Positions 45,025-57,948 of a DNA stretch of 64,000 nucleotides are shown piece after piece. The notes under the pieces were generated by a model. It made no database searches. It had not been told where the DNA came from and saw only the letters and a program-made list of their open reading frames with translations. The translations under genes were made by a program, and so were the position numbers. The stretch's first letter is position 1. Each line of letters opens with the position of its first letter. The DNA is from Pilaira anomala. Lineage: Eukaryota > Mucoromycota > Mucoromycetes > Mucorales > Mucoraceae. Location of the stretch: NCBI GenBank assembly GCA_025716855.1, contig JAIXMQ010000053.1:62001-126000 (forward strand), written 5' to 3'.

Positions 45025-47424
45025 ATGCATAGAGCTACAAAAAGTATAAGCCCAGGTCAAGAAGACGAGGTAACTTACTAGAGAGAAAAGAATAGATTGA
45101 GTAAACTAAAATAAATAAATTAGTTATCGAATATAGATACACAACTTGACCATGTAAATAAAGCGTTAAAATGGAGTATATTAGATTTAGAAAAGTTTAC
45201 ACATTCTCTAAAAGCAAGGTATAATAGAAAGAAAGAAAGAAATACAAAAATAGAAGAATTAAAGTTATATGTAGACTAATAGCAGAAGAAGCATATGTGT
45301 CTGCTTTACAAAAGATTATAAGACATACAGAGATACAAACGAATAATACGACCAATACAGATAATTATTTTGAGGATACAAATTTCTCACAAACTACACA
45401 ACATTATGAAACTTCAATAGAAAAGACAATTGAATCAAGGCGTGAATTGATTAGTTGTTTAAAAAGTCAAATTGAAATATTATTAAAAGTCAAGGTAAGA
45501 AGATACTTATTGTAACACAATTTCATTTTAATCATTATAATAAAAAGGATTCACATGAACAAAGAAGAAAGAAAGTAAAGGCTGTATTGGGAGAAAAGAA
45601 TATGAATTATATTTTATTTCGTACGCGAGATATTATCAAGGTAAATAAATTTTGAATTTATTATGTTTTTGGTCCCTGATTTTTTTTTTTTTTTTTTTTT
45701 GTATGTAGCTTCAAAAGAATTATTTCAATAAATGTACAGAATATGCTAGTCTTCAACAACAAATATTAATTTCTTCTCATGAAGATAATCCAACAAATGA
45801 TCCACATTATCTAAGTCCAATGATGGCTAGAATTTCTTCTGATGAAGCAAGAAAATCAAGTGATAGTAATTCAAAAGAATTCGATACACATTCACTTCAA
45901 GATAATAATTCAATTTCACCTAGTAACTATAAAAAGAGTAGTATGGCTGGTTTCATTACAACCATGAGATCTCAATTAGCAAATGCCGCTGCTGTAGATC
46001 CTTCAAAACAAGCTGCTAGATTAGCTAAATTGAAAAAGGAAATTAATGATTCTGATAATGAGTATAGGCAAGGTATTAGAATATTGGAATTTTTGAGAAA
46101 GAAACAAGCCGAAACCGCTATCCATGCCATGCGAGTAAGTACTTTTAAATTATTATTATTATTATTTTTTTTTTTATTATTATATTAACAATAAATATAG
46201 CATGTCGAGGCTATTTTGATAGGTAAATCTGATGCAGTAAAAGCTGTGATGGTATCTATATGTAAACAAGAAGAAGATACACTTTTAAACGAAGTGGATG
46301 TAAGTGTTTATATAGAGTATAACAAATATATATATATATATATATAGTTAAATTATATTATATAGATGATCAGACATTCTTTAGATACGATTTATAATAT
46401 GGATAGTAAAAGGGATACGGATCAATTTTTGATTGAATATGAAAAATTAGGGTACAGTAAACCGAAACCAGTTTATTATGAGAATTATTATTATGGTCGA
46501 TGTAAAGAGATCTTGTTTGGATCAAATTTAAATGATTATTGTATGGAACATAACCGTACAGTACCTTTATTGGTGACAAAATGTATTCAAGAATTAGAAT
46601 CCTTGGGTGGATTAGAAAAGGAAGGTATCTATAGAATCTCTGGTAGACAAAGTAATGTGGATGCCCTCAAGAGTGAATTTGAAAAAGATGAACAATTGGT
46701 CGTTTTGGATTCAAAATATGATGTCTTTACAATCGCTTCTGTACTTAAAATCTATTTACGCGAATTAAAACAACCTTTATTTAACCTGACTATGCAAGAG
46801 CGTATTGATTATTCGAGTGAGTTTTTTACTTTATTGTTACTATGGTTACTATCATCTACTAATAACTACTTTATATATAGATATCACGGATGAAGTTAAA
46901 AGAAAAACTCTGCTACAGACTAGAATATCAGAACTATCTAAACCACAAAGAGATACGCTTGAAGCTGTCATTACACATCTAGCAAAGTAAGATTTTTTTT
47001 TTGTATCATCTTTCCTTTTTTTTGAAACTAAAAAAAAAATACATAATACAGGGTCAAAGATCATTCACATATAAACAAAATGACAATCAAAAACTTATCA
47101 GTGATATTTACACCAGCATTATTTCATGACCATAATCAGGCAGAAAATGTAGGCGAATGGTATTCGGATAAAGTACTTGAAGATTTAATTTATCTGCATC
47201 AAGATATTTTTATAAATGCAGAAAATCAAAACCGAATTTTACAAGAACAACGTAAATTACAGCAACAGCCAGGATCCAATATGATGGATTCTCCTTCTGC
47301 TAGTGTTTTGAGTTTACCATTTTCTGCTGTTGGAATGAATAGCGTCGTGAGTCGACAAGCTTCAGTTCGAACTGTTAAAAAATCAAGTTCTGCACCTAAC
47401 CATCATACCAATTTAATAAATTAA
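45025..47424 (+). CDS. RGD1: F-BAR and RhoGAP domain protein (RGD1-like)
   Basis: About nine exons from MHRATKSISPGQ to the stop at 47424. The N-terminal half is predicted helical with heptad-like spacing (DTQLDHVNKALKW, KARLIAEEAYVSAL, KLQKNYFNKCTEYASL), which fits an F-BAR membrane-binding domain. A linker rich in Ser/Asn follows. The C-terminal RhoGAP domain has VPLLVTKCIQELES, the arginine finger in EGIYRISG, LKIYLRELKQPLF and MTIKNLSVIFTPALF. This order matches yeast Rgd1, a GAP for Rho3/Rho4 in polar growth and the cell-integrity response; the precise Rho target is inferred. It converges on eIF5A with about 200 bp between stops. Confidence 0.88.
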
Positions 47425-47625
47425 ATTATTTTTTTTTTATGAACAGAAAAAAAAAAAAAAAAAAAAAAAAAAAAGATACGGGTACACAAAAAATAGAGAG
47501 AGAAAAAAGTTTTTTTTTTTTTAATACATTTTAATTCTTTGCAAGTAAAAAAAAAAAATCAAAAAGAGAGAGAGAGATAAATAAGGATGAATTTTATAAT
47601 AAAAATATGGTTTTTTTTATACAAC

Positions 47626-48218
47626 TTATTTAGGAGCATCCTTGTAAGACAAACAGTGTTCCTCACCCATGGAAGAAACGACAGAGATCAAGAGTTCCTT
47701 ACCCTCCTCGAATTCCTCTTCCAACTTCTCACCGAGCTCACCATCGGGGAGCTTGACATCATCCTTGGTGGTACCATCGGGCAACATCAAAGAAAGGAAA
47801 CCATCATCAATGTTAAGAAGAGCATATTCCATACGGACAACGTTGGGAACATCCATGTTGTGAGTAGAGGGACAGAGTTCTTCGTACTTTCTATAATAGA
47901 AAACGAAAAAAAAATTTTTTTTTTTTTAGTACACGGATTTTTTTTTACTCCCCCGCACCAAAATAATAACAAAAAAAAAAAGGGGGAGAAATTTCTAATA
48001 ATATTTTACCTGCTGGTGAAGATATCGGTACCGATCAAATGGACCTTGGCGTGACCGTGCTTACCAGTCTTGGAGGTGGTCATTTCAATAATCTTACAAG
48101 GTCTACCCTTGATAACAACATGGCCGTTCTTTCTCAAGGCAGAACATTGCATGGGGTAAGTAAGAGAAGCACCGGACTCAGTGGTATCGAAGGTGTGTTC
48201 GTCGTGGTTTTCGGCCAT
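47626..48218 (-). CDS. HYP2: translation factor eIF5A
   Basis: Two coding exons (48010-48218 and 47626-47890, minus strand) give 157 aa, the usual size. The hypusine loop [10 protein letters not shown] is intact, so the lysine between Gly and His can be converted to hypusine by deoxyhypusine synthase and hydroxylase. [18 protein letters not shown] and [15 protein letters not shown] mark the SH3-like and OB folds. eIF5A relieves stalled ribosomes, notably at polyproline. Codons are strongly biased to C-ending forms, unlike most neighbours, as expected of a highly expressed gene. An AG directly before the ATG and a GTAAGT near 48285 suggest a 5' UTR intron. Confidence 0.96.
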
Positions 48219-50481
48219 ACTATAACAAATGTATTAATATCAAATTAAGAAAAAAAAAAAAAAAATTATATAGATAATACTTACTTGAAAGATTTCTGAT
48301 GTAAAGAGAAAGAGAAAAAAAAAAAGGAAAAAAGTAAAAAAAAGCCACGCGACGACTTAACCCAGTTTTATACCTTTTTTTTTCATTTGAGCGGGATATT
48401 GAAAATTTTTTTTTCTTGGCCACACAATACACCACCAACAACACACTCTCTCGACTGTGTTTCAATAGATTCCAAACAACACTTTTTCTTAATTGGTAAA
48501 AATGAAAATAAGGAAGTCACTTTCGCCAAGTTTAAAAATGAAGATGGCTTGTATTATTATCAAAAAAAAAAAAAGATCCAAAAAAGTTTTTTTTTTTTCT
48601 GATTTGGTTATGTTACGTTCAAGCACATAATAAACAAGAGCTATCATCTTGATATTTTGAAGTATTCAATGTTTACCAACTGTGACCCGACCCGACGTCA
48701 TCTGAGTGTTGTATGAGAATAATATACCTACAATCTTTCCAAGTTTGATGTATCACTATTTATTAAAAATTAAGGTCCTTTACTTTATTGTGACATTGGG
48801 TTTTATCACTGTTTAACCATACTAGTAGTCAAAGTGTATCTTTAGATTGTAGTTTAGAGTAAACATTTGTTTGTTTTCTTTTGGGAATGCAATGAGAGAG
48901 GTATTAGCTTAATTTGCTCACATATATTAAACATGGCGCTTTTTGTATCAAAATCGACCGGGAATTTTGACAGATATCATTCTATCAATGAGTATTTATA
49001 CCAGTCATCATCAAAGATAGTGCTACTTTGGCTTTATTTGATCGCACTTAAGTCTATTATTTTCTCACCAACTTAAAATTAACCTCACTTTTTGGTTCAA
49101 ACAGAATAGACTAATCCGTTATGATAATTTTGGTTTTTTTTTTGAAAGCTCAATTCATATGATGATGAAAGTCAGGAGTTTATGAATGAAACACTTTATA
49201 ATAAAAAAACGAAAAAGCAAATAGTTTGTATTACCGGCGTTAAATCGGGCAAAAAAATTCTGCCTTTTTTTTCCATTACATACATTTCTGTCGCACTCTC
49301 AAAATGATCTCAACATAAGTTCTGCAGAAGCAAAATATACAATTTATTAGGATCCTCTTCTGCACAGAAAAAAAAAAAAAAAAGAGGTATAGTCGTTTCT
49401 TATTAAAATGCACAACGAAATAAAACTCCTGTGTGAATCTTGATAAGCAATCTTCCAAAACAATAAGAGTCAAGTTTGAACGAGGAGGTTGCCTGAATTG
49501 TTCAAATTTATCATTTGATTGAGCTAGAATAGATGTAATACGTGAGAGTTCAAGTCCAGGTCTCAGGTTGGAAAGAGTGTTCAAGCGCTGTCTTCTCTTT
49601 CTTGAGTATAAGAAGATGATGAGATTATGTTACCTTGTCTGTCAAGTAGGATTATTATCTTATTGCAAAAATTAATTGTCCATCATCAAGTAGAATTAAC
49701 CGACTCTCGACACCTCTTGAACTTACATACCACTCTTTCCTGTGAATATAAAGGACTTATAGTGACAAGGTCACTTTTTTCCTGTATTGCTTGCCTTAAG
49801 GTATGTAAATAATAAATATAAATAAAAACGTATATTAAAGCTTAAATTATTGTACTGTAATCTTTTTCCAGGACACAAGCAATAGATGATAATGAATGGA
49901 AATTTCCGCCTGAAAGGAAAATAGTCTTTGGATGATATCTCTGATTTGAGTGGTTTATGATCACTTATGGTAGGAGGAAGAGGGGATTATTAGCCCGTTT
50001 GAAAAAGATCTGGTGAAAGTAAGATGAGACTAAATATGAAAATTATAAGCCAACATGTTTCGAACGTAGACAGGAATGACGCTCTAGTAAAGTATAATAG
50101 TATCCAGTGAACAAATGAATCAGCGAAGGAAATTATCGTCTGTTGATGAAATTCAACGTCAAAAAGCAGGAAAACAGAATAGAAATACTTTTTGAGTACG
50201 ATGGTTATATGAACTGGGAGTTTGTCAATGACAAACAGGTGAAAGAATAATTAGATTTAACTTATTCTAATAATGTCACGTTTTACCTCATAAAAAAAAG
50301 GATTTCCCTGTAAAGGGCTGACGATAGATGATGTAAATTACCAAACTTGGATTATGTAATGTTTAATCACCGCTTTTAATTTTTTTTTTAATGAATAAAT
50401 ACGTACTATGAATTTGTCCTTTTTTTCCCACTTTAGTTTTTTTTTTCTACCCCCCCCCCCTCACTCTTTTATTATTATCAA
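48219..50481. other. intergenic with possible gene relics
   Basis: Holds the eIF5A leader and promoter. Around 49400-49660 the minus strand reads LNTLSNLRPGLELSRITSIL followed by a hydrophilic stretch in a single frame, and about 50110-50250 on the plus strand has two short frames separated by a one-base shift (MNQRRKLSSVDEIQR, then FEYDGYMNWEF). These may be remnants of one or two decayed genes; neither is a complete gene. A C run ends the region just before the P450. Confidence 0.4.
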
Positions 50482-52203
50482 ATGGTCAATTATCAATTAG
50501 TCCAAGATACTATACAAAGTTACATTGAAAAATACGTTTTAGAACCAACGGGACTTGAACCAAAAGTAGCCAAAAAGCTCTCAATTCAATTAGGTGTATC
50601 TACCGTAGTTATCTACTATGTGTATCGTTGGTTTATCCATCGACTCTATCTTGACCCAGTCAATCGTATCCCTGGACCTAAAGTAGGATGGCTTCCATTG
50701 ATGGGTAACTTTCAAGAGATTATTAAAGAAGAATCAGGTGGACCTCATAAGCGATGGTCAAAGGAATATGGAGGAATATTTTCTTACCATGGCCCATGGA
50801 ACGTACCTCGTGTAGGTGTTACGGATCATATACTCTTGAAGCAAGTCTTGACGACAGATGAATACGATTATATCAAAACACCTGAAAGCTCTGATTTTTT
50901 AAGACGTGTCTTAGGAAATGGGTTATTGGTGGCAGAGGGACAAACACACCGTCATCAACGCAAGATGTTGAATCCAGCATTTTCTGTAAACACAATTCGG
51001 TCCCTATTACCTTTGATGGCGAAACCCGCACATCGTCTTAGAGATCAGTGGTTAAAAATAGTACGTTCTGAAGAATCCAAACATGTGGATGAAAAAGGTG
51101 TGGTCTATACAGAGATTGAGGTCTCTACTGGTCTCTCCATGGCTACTTTGGATGTGATTGGTTGGGCTTTTGGACAAGATTTTAAAGCATTAGAATATGC
51201 AGGTACAGACCATCAAAGCAAATTGAGTCAAGCCTACCTTCATTTGTTTTCAAATGATGCTTCTATTATGCGTATCTTGACTTTTGTATTCCCTATCTTG
51301 CGTCACTTGCCTACAAAACGTAATCGAGATGTGAGAAGAGATTTGAAATGGTTAAAGGAAGAAAGTGAAGCCCTCGTACAGGCTGGTATTGAACGTGCTG
51401 CCAAAGCAAAAGAAAGTGGCGTGTCTGATAATAAACCAAAAGATCTTTTGGCTACTATGGTAGATTTAATTGATGAAGAAACTGGACAAGGATTTACCGC
51501 AGAAGAATTAAGACATCAATGTCTTACCTTTTTAGCAGCAGGGTAACTTTTTTTTTTTTTAAAAAAAAAAAATTGTGTGAATATATTGACAAAGATTTAA
51601 CATTATTTTTGTTTGTTTGTTTATCTATATAGTCATGAGACAACAAGTGTAAGCTTAAGTTGGTGTCTTTGGTTATTGGCTAAAGATCAATCAATTCAAG
51701 ATGAATTGAGAGAAGAAGTTCGTACGTTATTTGGAGAAAATGATGAGACACCAAGTTATGAAGATATCAATGCATTACCTTTATTAAATAATGTGATCAA
51801 GGAAACACTTCGGTTGATACCCGCCGTACCTACTACAAGTCGTATGGCACGTGTGGATACAAGATTAGGATCATATGCAATTCCTGCAGGAACACGTATT
51901 ATGATTTCTCCCATCGTCATGCAACATTCAAAAGAGATTTGGGGCGAAGATGCAGAAGAATTTAATCCATCACGTTGGGAGAAAAATGAGAAATTAGGAA
52001 ATGCCTATCAATATATGCCATTTTTAGCTGGTGGAAGACAATGTATTGGTTACAAGTTCGCTTTGATTGAGTTCAAGATTTTGTTGGCGGTTTTGGTACG
52101 AAATTTAAAGTACGTTGAAAAACCAGGTTTGGTCTTTGAAAAGAAACAAAATATTACTTTGAGACCTTCACCTGATATGACACTCTGGGTTACTTCTGTT
52201 TAA
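50482..52203 (+). CDS. cytochrome P450 monooxygenase
   Basis: Two exons (50482-51542, 51633-52203) encode 543 aa. An N-terminal membrane anchor (about residues 33-52) and the NRIPGP hinge are followed by the usual P450 landmarks: helix C HRHQRKMLNPAF, helix I AGHETTS, helix K ETLR, the EFNPSRW region, and the heme loop FLAGGRQCIG with the cysteine ligand. It is an ER-bound class II enzyme that needs a P450 reductase. The intron splits the AGH codons of helix I. The CYP family cannot be set by eye; fungal fatty-acid or xenobiotic hydroxylases share these traits. No biosynthetic cluster is around it, so a stand-alone metabolic role is likely. It converges on TRM6 with 149 bp between the stops. 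Confidence 0.93.
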
Positions 52204-52306
52204 ATATCTGTAGATTCAACTAAATAAATGTCCTTTTATGTATAACAGAAAAAAAAAAAAAAAAAAAAAAAAGTCTATAGCGTTTTATTATTATTACGAG
52301 TTTATT

Positions 52307-52352
<46 letters not shown>
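52204..52352. terminator. A-run-rich spacer between convergent P450 and TRM6
   Basis: Two long A runs (52249-52272 and 52312-52350) separated by a short AT-rich piece including TTATTATTATT. The region must hold both poly(A) sites, but no specific signal can be assigned. Confidence 0.5.
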
Positions 52353-52354
<2 letters not shown>

Positions 52355-54170
52355 ATTCTACATCATTCATAGGTGTGTCTTGTTCAGGAGATGATTCAAC
52401 AACAATAGAAGATGTCATATCTACTTCAGGTGATGACTCTACAACAATTGAAGCTTTCACTTCTTCTTGAACGGTAACAGAAGGAGATTTATCCATAACA
52501 GCAGGGGAATCTTCAATAACGACAGAAGGAGAATCTTCGAAAGGAACAGAAGGAGAATTTTCTAAAGGAACAGAAGGAGAATCTTCTAAAACAACAGAAG
52601 TAGATGCTTCTTCTACTACCTTTTTAACAGGTTTATCGGTCTTCTTCTTCTTGAATCGTCTATCATCATTACCACCACCACGTTTAGCCAAAGAAGGATC
52701 AAAAGGACAATCAATCACACGAAGTGCGTTCAAAAGATACCCGCCACCCGCACTCATCATCATATTAGGATGCATACGTCCAGGCAAGACTTGGTATTCA
52801 CGTAAACTACTCTCTGTTAATTCGGCATTTAAGAAATCGGTGGATCGACGCATCCAATAAGCAGCTTGTAAAAGTACTTCCTTATTAAAACTGTAAACGA
52901 CAACAGGTCTTGATCCACATACATATTGCTTTAATACTTTCAAGACGGATTCAGGTGTAAGTGAAGAAGAAATGATGAGACCATCAAAATCTCCTTGGTG
53001 TAAAAGTGAGCGTGATTTTGTTTTATAGTCGTAGGCTGATTTACGACGCAAGTAAGTACGGCGTGGATCGTCCTCTAATGCTGCAATTTGTTCGTCTGTT
53101 AAGATCTCAAAAGGTTCTATGAATTGTGTTAACTGAGATACTTTTTTTTTTATCTTTTCTTTTTTATCTTACCATCAGGAGTCTCGGGATCAACAAGAGC
53201 AAATGGAACAGTGTATAAAGTATCTTGAATCTCTTTAGAGAAATTCATATAACGTAAAATATCGTAGTTATGATGATCTCCTTCGTGAATAGCAACCACT
53301 TGACCGTAGCCGCCCATACGTTCAAGTACAGAAGCAACGATCAAACCTTGTGTATCATCTACAACCAACATTTTGTTGTTTGCATGAACATTCGCTAAAC
53401 ATAAAAGTTGAGAAAGTGTATCGACTCGAAGGTGTTTAATTTTATCTGGATTCTTTGTGAAAAAGTAATCGACAATTGTATTGATAGTAGGGCGAACGGG
53501 TGTAAATGTCTTCATGAACCTAAAATGACAGTTAAATAAATATATCCATACGTTATTTGTTATTACTTACTTTTTCTTTTTACGTTCAATGTATTTTGCT
53601 TTAGAGAATTCGGTCTTTTTATCAAACTCAGAATGTGAATCAATCATCTTTTTAATGATTTCTTCTGTATCTAATTCACCTAGTAATCCTTGTTCTTTTA
53701 ATTTGACTACTTCATCGTGTGTTAATCTTTGTACAGTTGCATCGTCAATAATTTCTCGATTATTAGCGGTAGTTTCCTCTATCATACACATTATTAATAC
53801 CTTGATTTTTTTTTTTTTTTTAAAAAAAAAAAAACTTTTTTCATATCCACTTACCAATAGTTGTGTTCTTGGATACATGACCTACAGGACGAAGTTCCTT
53901 TTGAGCTAAAATTTCATAAGATAAACCAAATGGTTTTCCAATTAATTTATTTGCTTCAAAGGTGCCAAACTTGCCTAACCCAACGTTACTAATAACAACA
54001 GAAAATTAGATATATATATAAAAAAAAAAAGGTACAAGTTTTTTTTTTTTTCTTTACCTGTTGGCTTTCAAGTTTACAATTTTTGCTCCTCCACTAGGTA
54101 ACTGAATAAGAATGTGCTTTCCTGCTTGTACTATGTCGGATTCATGGTGCGTATACGTTGTTTCTGCCAT
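52353..54170 (-). CDS. TRM6: tRNA m1A58 methyltransferase non-catalytic subunit Trm6
   Basis: Several exons from MAETTYTHHESDIVQAG (54170) to the stop at 52353. The N-terminus HILIQLPSGGAKIVNL and FGTFEANKLIGKPFGLSYEI, then the middle KTFTPVRPTINTIVDYFF, RVDTLSQLLCLANVHANNKMLVVDDTQGLI and ERMGGYGQVVAIHEGDHHNY, match Trm6/Gcd10. This protein has a methyltransferase-like fold without catalysis and binds Trm61 and tRNA to make m1A58 in the T loop. The C-terminus carries a GGGYLLNALRV block, then a Lys-rich patch and a repetitive tail of EDSPSV and VVESSPE units that is not part of the core. The intron at 53117-53172 has branch TTAAC and acceptor CATAG. Confidence 0.9.
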
Positions 54171-54892
54171 TTTATAAAAAAAGAAAAAGGTGGATAAATT
54201 GGTGATGAGGGATTTTTTTTCTAATAAAAGTGACTGGTTTTACTCTTACTTCTTTCCACAGAAACTGGTCAGGTTTAAGCCGTCTAATGAATTGGTGACT
54301 TTTATAGTATACGCATATTGACTAATAGAATTGAGCTTTCATTAGTTGAAATATGTGGGTTGGTAGTACGAAAAATTCATTAATAGCCTCTCGAATCAAA
54401 ATGAGTTGAGTAAACATTGCAACAATAGTTAATTTGTTTAAGGATTTCAACAAAATTGAAGAGAAATCAGCTAATTATGTCATCTCTACAGAACTCCTTT
54501 CATCGAAATTCTACATCATGTTTTTTTGGCTCCTGATATAGTAATGGATAAGATACCATCTAGTTCACAACCTATGATTACAGACGTTCTTACAATGCCG
54601 TTCCTGAAGGATGCTCCACTGTCATCTACGTTCCTTAATATGAAAAGACGTGTAGTACTTTTCCAATCTATTTTATCAAACATCCGCTTTTAAATTATTT
54701 ATGCAAACCTGAGTCGTATTTTTTCTTGGGGATAGATACGTGCACCATACAGTGTAGGTATTGCATACAGGCAGGTTTTTTTTCTCATAGGTCACACAAA
54801 CAAGTTTTTTTTTATTAATAAATCATCTTTTTTTTTATTTTGTTCTTTTCTTTCACTTTCTTCTTTTTACATATATTCCTTCCTTACCGCTC
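54171..54892. other. intergenic
   Basis: Upstream region of TRM6; AT-rich, nothing recognised. Confidence 0.5.
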
Positions 54893-55630
54893 CATTTTTA
54901 ATCTCTTCTTTTGCCATACTCCTTACCTAGAGAAGAGATTGTTCCAAGAAAAAAAAGGACCTGCATAAAACATATTGCTACCAATAGTAAGTCTATTAAT
55001 TTTATCAAAAAATAAATAATTCATTTTGTCTAATAAATCTCAAATAGAAAATGATCCTTTTTTCTTTCTTGTCCAAAGTAAAAAAAAAAGAACAAGTATT
55101 ATACTTGTTTTTTGTTAAAAAAAACAGTAAAGTATTTTGATGGCTAGTTGGATAAAATTCATCCTTGATTTTACTAAATCCTTTTTTACTACTCTTTTAT
55201 CCAGCACCGTACAATTGATCGAAAATTGTCCAGCAATCAAAAACATTGCCATTGAAACATTTTCAATGGATAATGAAGTATACATATTTGATGCACTAAA
55301 TTTAAAAAATAATCAAAATATGTTACAAAAATTTGACAATCGTTGTCCAAATAAGCAACGTTAGATTTGTTGAAAGTCTTAAAATATAAGGTTTTTATTT
55401 ATGAGAAAAAAAGAGGATGTATTTATACTAAAATAAAAGAATGGAAAAGAGTCTCTTAATGTCTTCTTTGATCACGTACCCTATCTAGACAAGAGATTGT
55501 TTCAAGAATAAAATAACTTTGAAACCTGCATAAAACATGTCCGTGGTAAGATATATCATAGCTCCAATAACTTTATCACCAAGAAATAATTCATTGTCTA
55601 ATAAACCTCAATAAAAAATTCTCTTTTTTT
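54893..55630. repeat. diverged direct repeat flanking a small ORF
   Basis: Segment A (about 54893-55055) and segment B (about 55450-55615) share GA.AAGAGATTGTT.CAAGAA, CCTGCATAAAACAT, CAATA...TTTATCA, and AATAATTCATT..GTCTAATAAA.CTCAA in the same order, with some gaps. They flank the small open frame at 55140. This could be a duplicated promoter/terminator or the ends of an unrecognised element. Confidence 0.6.
55140..55364 (+). CDS. small hypothetical protein
   Basis: A 74-aa open frame, MASWIKFILDFTKSFFTT and a more polar second half ending NKQR. An N-terminal hydrophobic/aromatic stretch could be a membrane segment or weak secretion signal. No known motif. It sits between two copies of a diverged direct repeat, which favours some functional unit, but there is no splice or codon support, so confidence is low. 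Confidence 0.28.
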   Translation: MASWIKFILDFTKSFFTTLLSSTVQLIENCPAIKNIAIETFSMDNEVYIFDALNLKNNQNMLQKFDNRCPNKQR

Positions 55631-57363
55631 GTGCAGATTGAAGTAGCCGTCAGAGAGTGCAAAAAAAAAAGAGGTGCGCGGAAGTGGTGTGCGAAAGTGG
55701 TGTGCGAAAGTAATGCGCGTATTTATTCCCATATAAATAAGCTGTTTTATGCAAGTAAAACCTCCTCTTCTTACTCCATTCAAAACAGGTAATTAATTTT
55801 TTTTTTTTTACTTTATCGGTAAAACTAACTCTTTGTCGTATTAACAGTGTCTTACGCCTTTAACGTTTCCTGGAATAGTTCCAGAATTCAACAGGAAAAT
55901 GATACCAAATCATTGAAATCACATTTATAAGTCAACGATTTTTATGAAGAATTACACTGCACTTATTAACGATACATCTTCTTTGAAGTACGTATTTAAT
56001 ATAAACATCAATACCAGCACGATTCCCCCCAAGATTTCAGCTAACGATTAACCCCCATACAAAAAAAAAAAAAAAAAAAAAAAAGAAACAAAATCTTCTG
56101 CTCCTGAAAGTCAAGTATAACTTGCCATACTAAATACCCTTTTTACTTATATACCCGTGTTTAATGTTTTTTTTTAAAAAAAATTTCTTAAAAAATAAGG
56201 GAAAAACTTTTCATTTTAAAAATAATCTATGATTTGTATAGTCTCTCAAAGCTACTTTGGAGCATAATTCTAATATTATGGGTGTGAGAGTATCATTTCC
56301 ATCAATAAAGTAGATGTTTTGATTCATGTCTTAACGCTAGATAGGGTCCAAAAAGAGAGAATAAGGTGGCAAGTAAACACATTTATAATTTATGTATACA
56401 TATAAACTTTGCCTAGACATCAAAACCATTTTTTTTTGTGCAGTTTTATTAATGTTTGTCTTTTCCTCTCTATCTCGACGTCTCTGAAACTCTCTCTTTG
56501 ATAAACAGTTTCGATTTTTGTTTAATGATCGGTTTAATGTTCATCCTTTATATGAATAAACGTTTCGAACAAGAGACATTATATAGGAAAAGGGTCACCC
56601 ATGCCCGGCTTTTATTTTTCCTGAATCATATGATTATCATATTTTTATTTTTTATGAACAATGCGATATTATTTTAATAACTAAGAAGTAGATGACAGAG
56701 AATTCAGGATAAATATATATTTTTTTTTGTACCTGTATGCGTCGTGTTTCAGTCAAAAGTTTTTATAAAAGTCAAAAGAAAAATGACGATAGGTATCAGA
56801 AAACACAGTTTGCTAAATCGGGTTAAATAGTTTAAAATCGACAGTAGAGTTGGAACTAAAAATATAATTATTATCAGTTCAAAATAAACATTATTTCATG
56901 CTTGTGCGATTTAGGAAATGCTTAGTAATTGGAGTCATGGGCATGTTTGTGCGTATCTAGACTTCATGTAAATGAGGAGTTAATTACTCGAGATAAAGCA
57001 TGCTCCTGATTATATTTACGCTTGTATCTATTCATTAGTAAAGATCAGCAGCTATAAAAACAGAAGATAGATAATATGATATTTGATATTCAACGTAATT
57101 GTTAAGAAATTGTAGGAGTATAAAATCAATGAAAATAAATATGTGTTTCTTAATTAGCAAGTCATTATCATATTTAAAGATAACGATTACCATTCTTTTA
57201 ATCATATTGAGACATATCGATATTAGTTGGTCCCTCAATTTCTCACTTGTAAAACCCCAGCCATAACAAAAAAAAAAAAAAAAAAAAAAAAAAGTACAAA
57301 AAGGCAAGTCAGTTTTTTTTTTATTACCTCTCCTTTTTTCCAGAATTTTTTTTTTAACAATAT
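55631..57363. other. intergenic
   Basis: Contains a short tandem GTGCGCGGAAGTGGTGTGCGA-type repeat at about 55672-55712 and several A/T runs. No gene supported. Confidence 0.5.
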
Positions 57364-57948
57364 ATGGCAACTTTTAATTCTACAAGCGTATATCTCAACA
57401 CAAAATCATCAAAGAATGGACTACCTTCCATTTATCGAGTACCAGTTTCACAAGCGCATGAAAGCTTTTATTTTAATCAAGACTCTATCAAAGCAATAGT
57501 GTATTGCTATACAGATACAAACACGGTTTGTTACAAGGAATCTTTAATTGCCTCCATTCATCTCACCAACAAAAGGTTAATCTTACTATCTCAATCCACC
57601 AGTATCGCTTCACTTGAACCAAATCATTTTGATACATGCGAGTTACAACTCTCAAACCTTGAATCGCTCAAGACAAAATCAATTTATAAAAAGGGTTTAC
57701 GATTAGATATCAAGACTTCAGAGGGACAGAATCAGAGTATCCGGATTGATATCACATTCAATAATAAAAAGGATGCAAATCGTAGAGAAGCGTTGAAAGA
57801 GTATATCAAAATGGCTGTATCGCCTATGCTTTCGGGAAGAGCCCGCGATACTGTTCAGCCTCCATTGGCTTGGGTACAAGATGATTTACCTTCTTATCTT
57901 GAAGCGACTTCAAACGCAAACTCGATTGCTCCTCCTGCATACAGTTAG
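57364..57948 (+). CDS. WBP2-like GRAM domain protein
   Basis: A single-exon 194-aa protein. Residues about 20-155 form a PH-GRAM-like domain, with GSV-type beta strands ending in the tell-tale SIHLTNKRLILLSQ. The C-terminus is Pro/Tyr-rich and ends PPAYS, a PPxY motif that binds WW domains, preceded by PSYLE. This order, GRAM then PPxY, is that of WW-domain-binding protein 2 (WBP2/WBP2NL) and its fungal relatives. A likely role is adaptor to a WW-domain ubiquitin ligase such as Rsp5 at membranes; that link is inferred from the motif. Confidence 0.8.
   Translation: MATFNSTSVYLNTKSSKNGLPSIYRVPVSQAHESFYFNQDSIKAIVYCYTDTNTVCYKESLIASIHLTNKRLILLSQSTSIASLEPNHFDTCELQLSNLESLKTKSIYKKGLRLDIKTSEGQNQSIRIDITFNNKKDANRREALKEYIKMAVSPMLSGRARDTVQPPLAWVQDDLPSYLEATSNANSIAPPAYS

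Noticed and set aside
53117..53172. A 32-nt intron in TRM6 ending at AAAAAG
   Set aside because: A 56-nt intron ending CATAG with branch site TTAAC keeps the same frame and has normal signals, so the ultra-short form is not needed.
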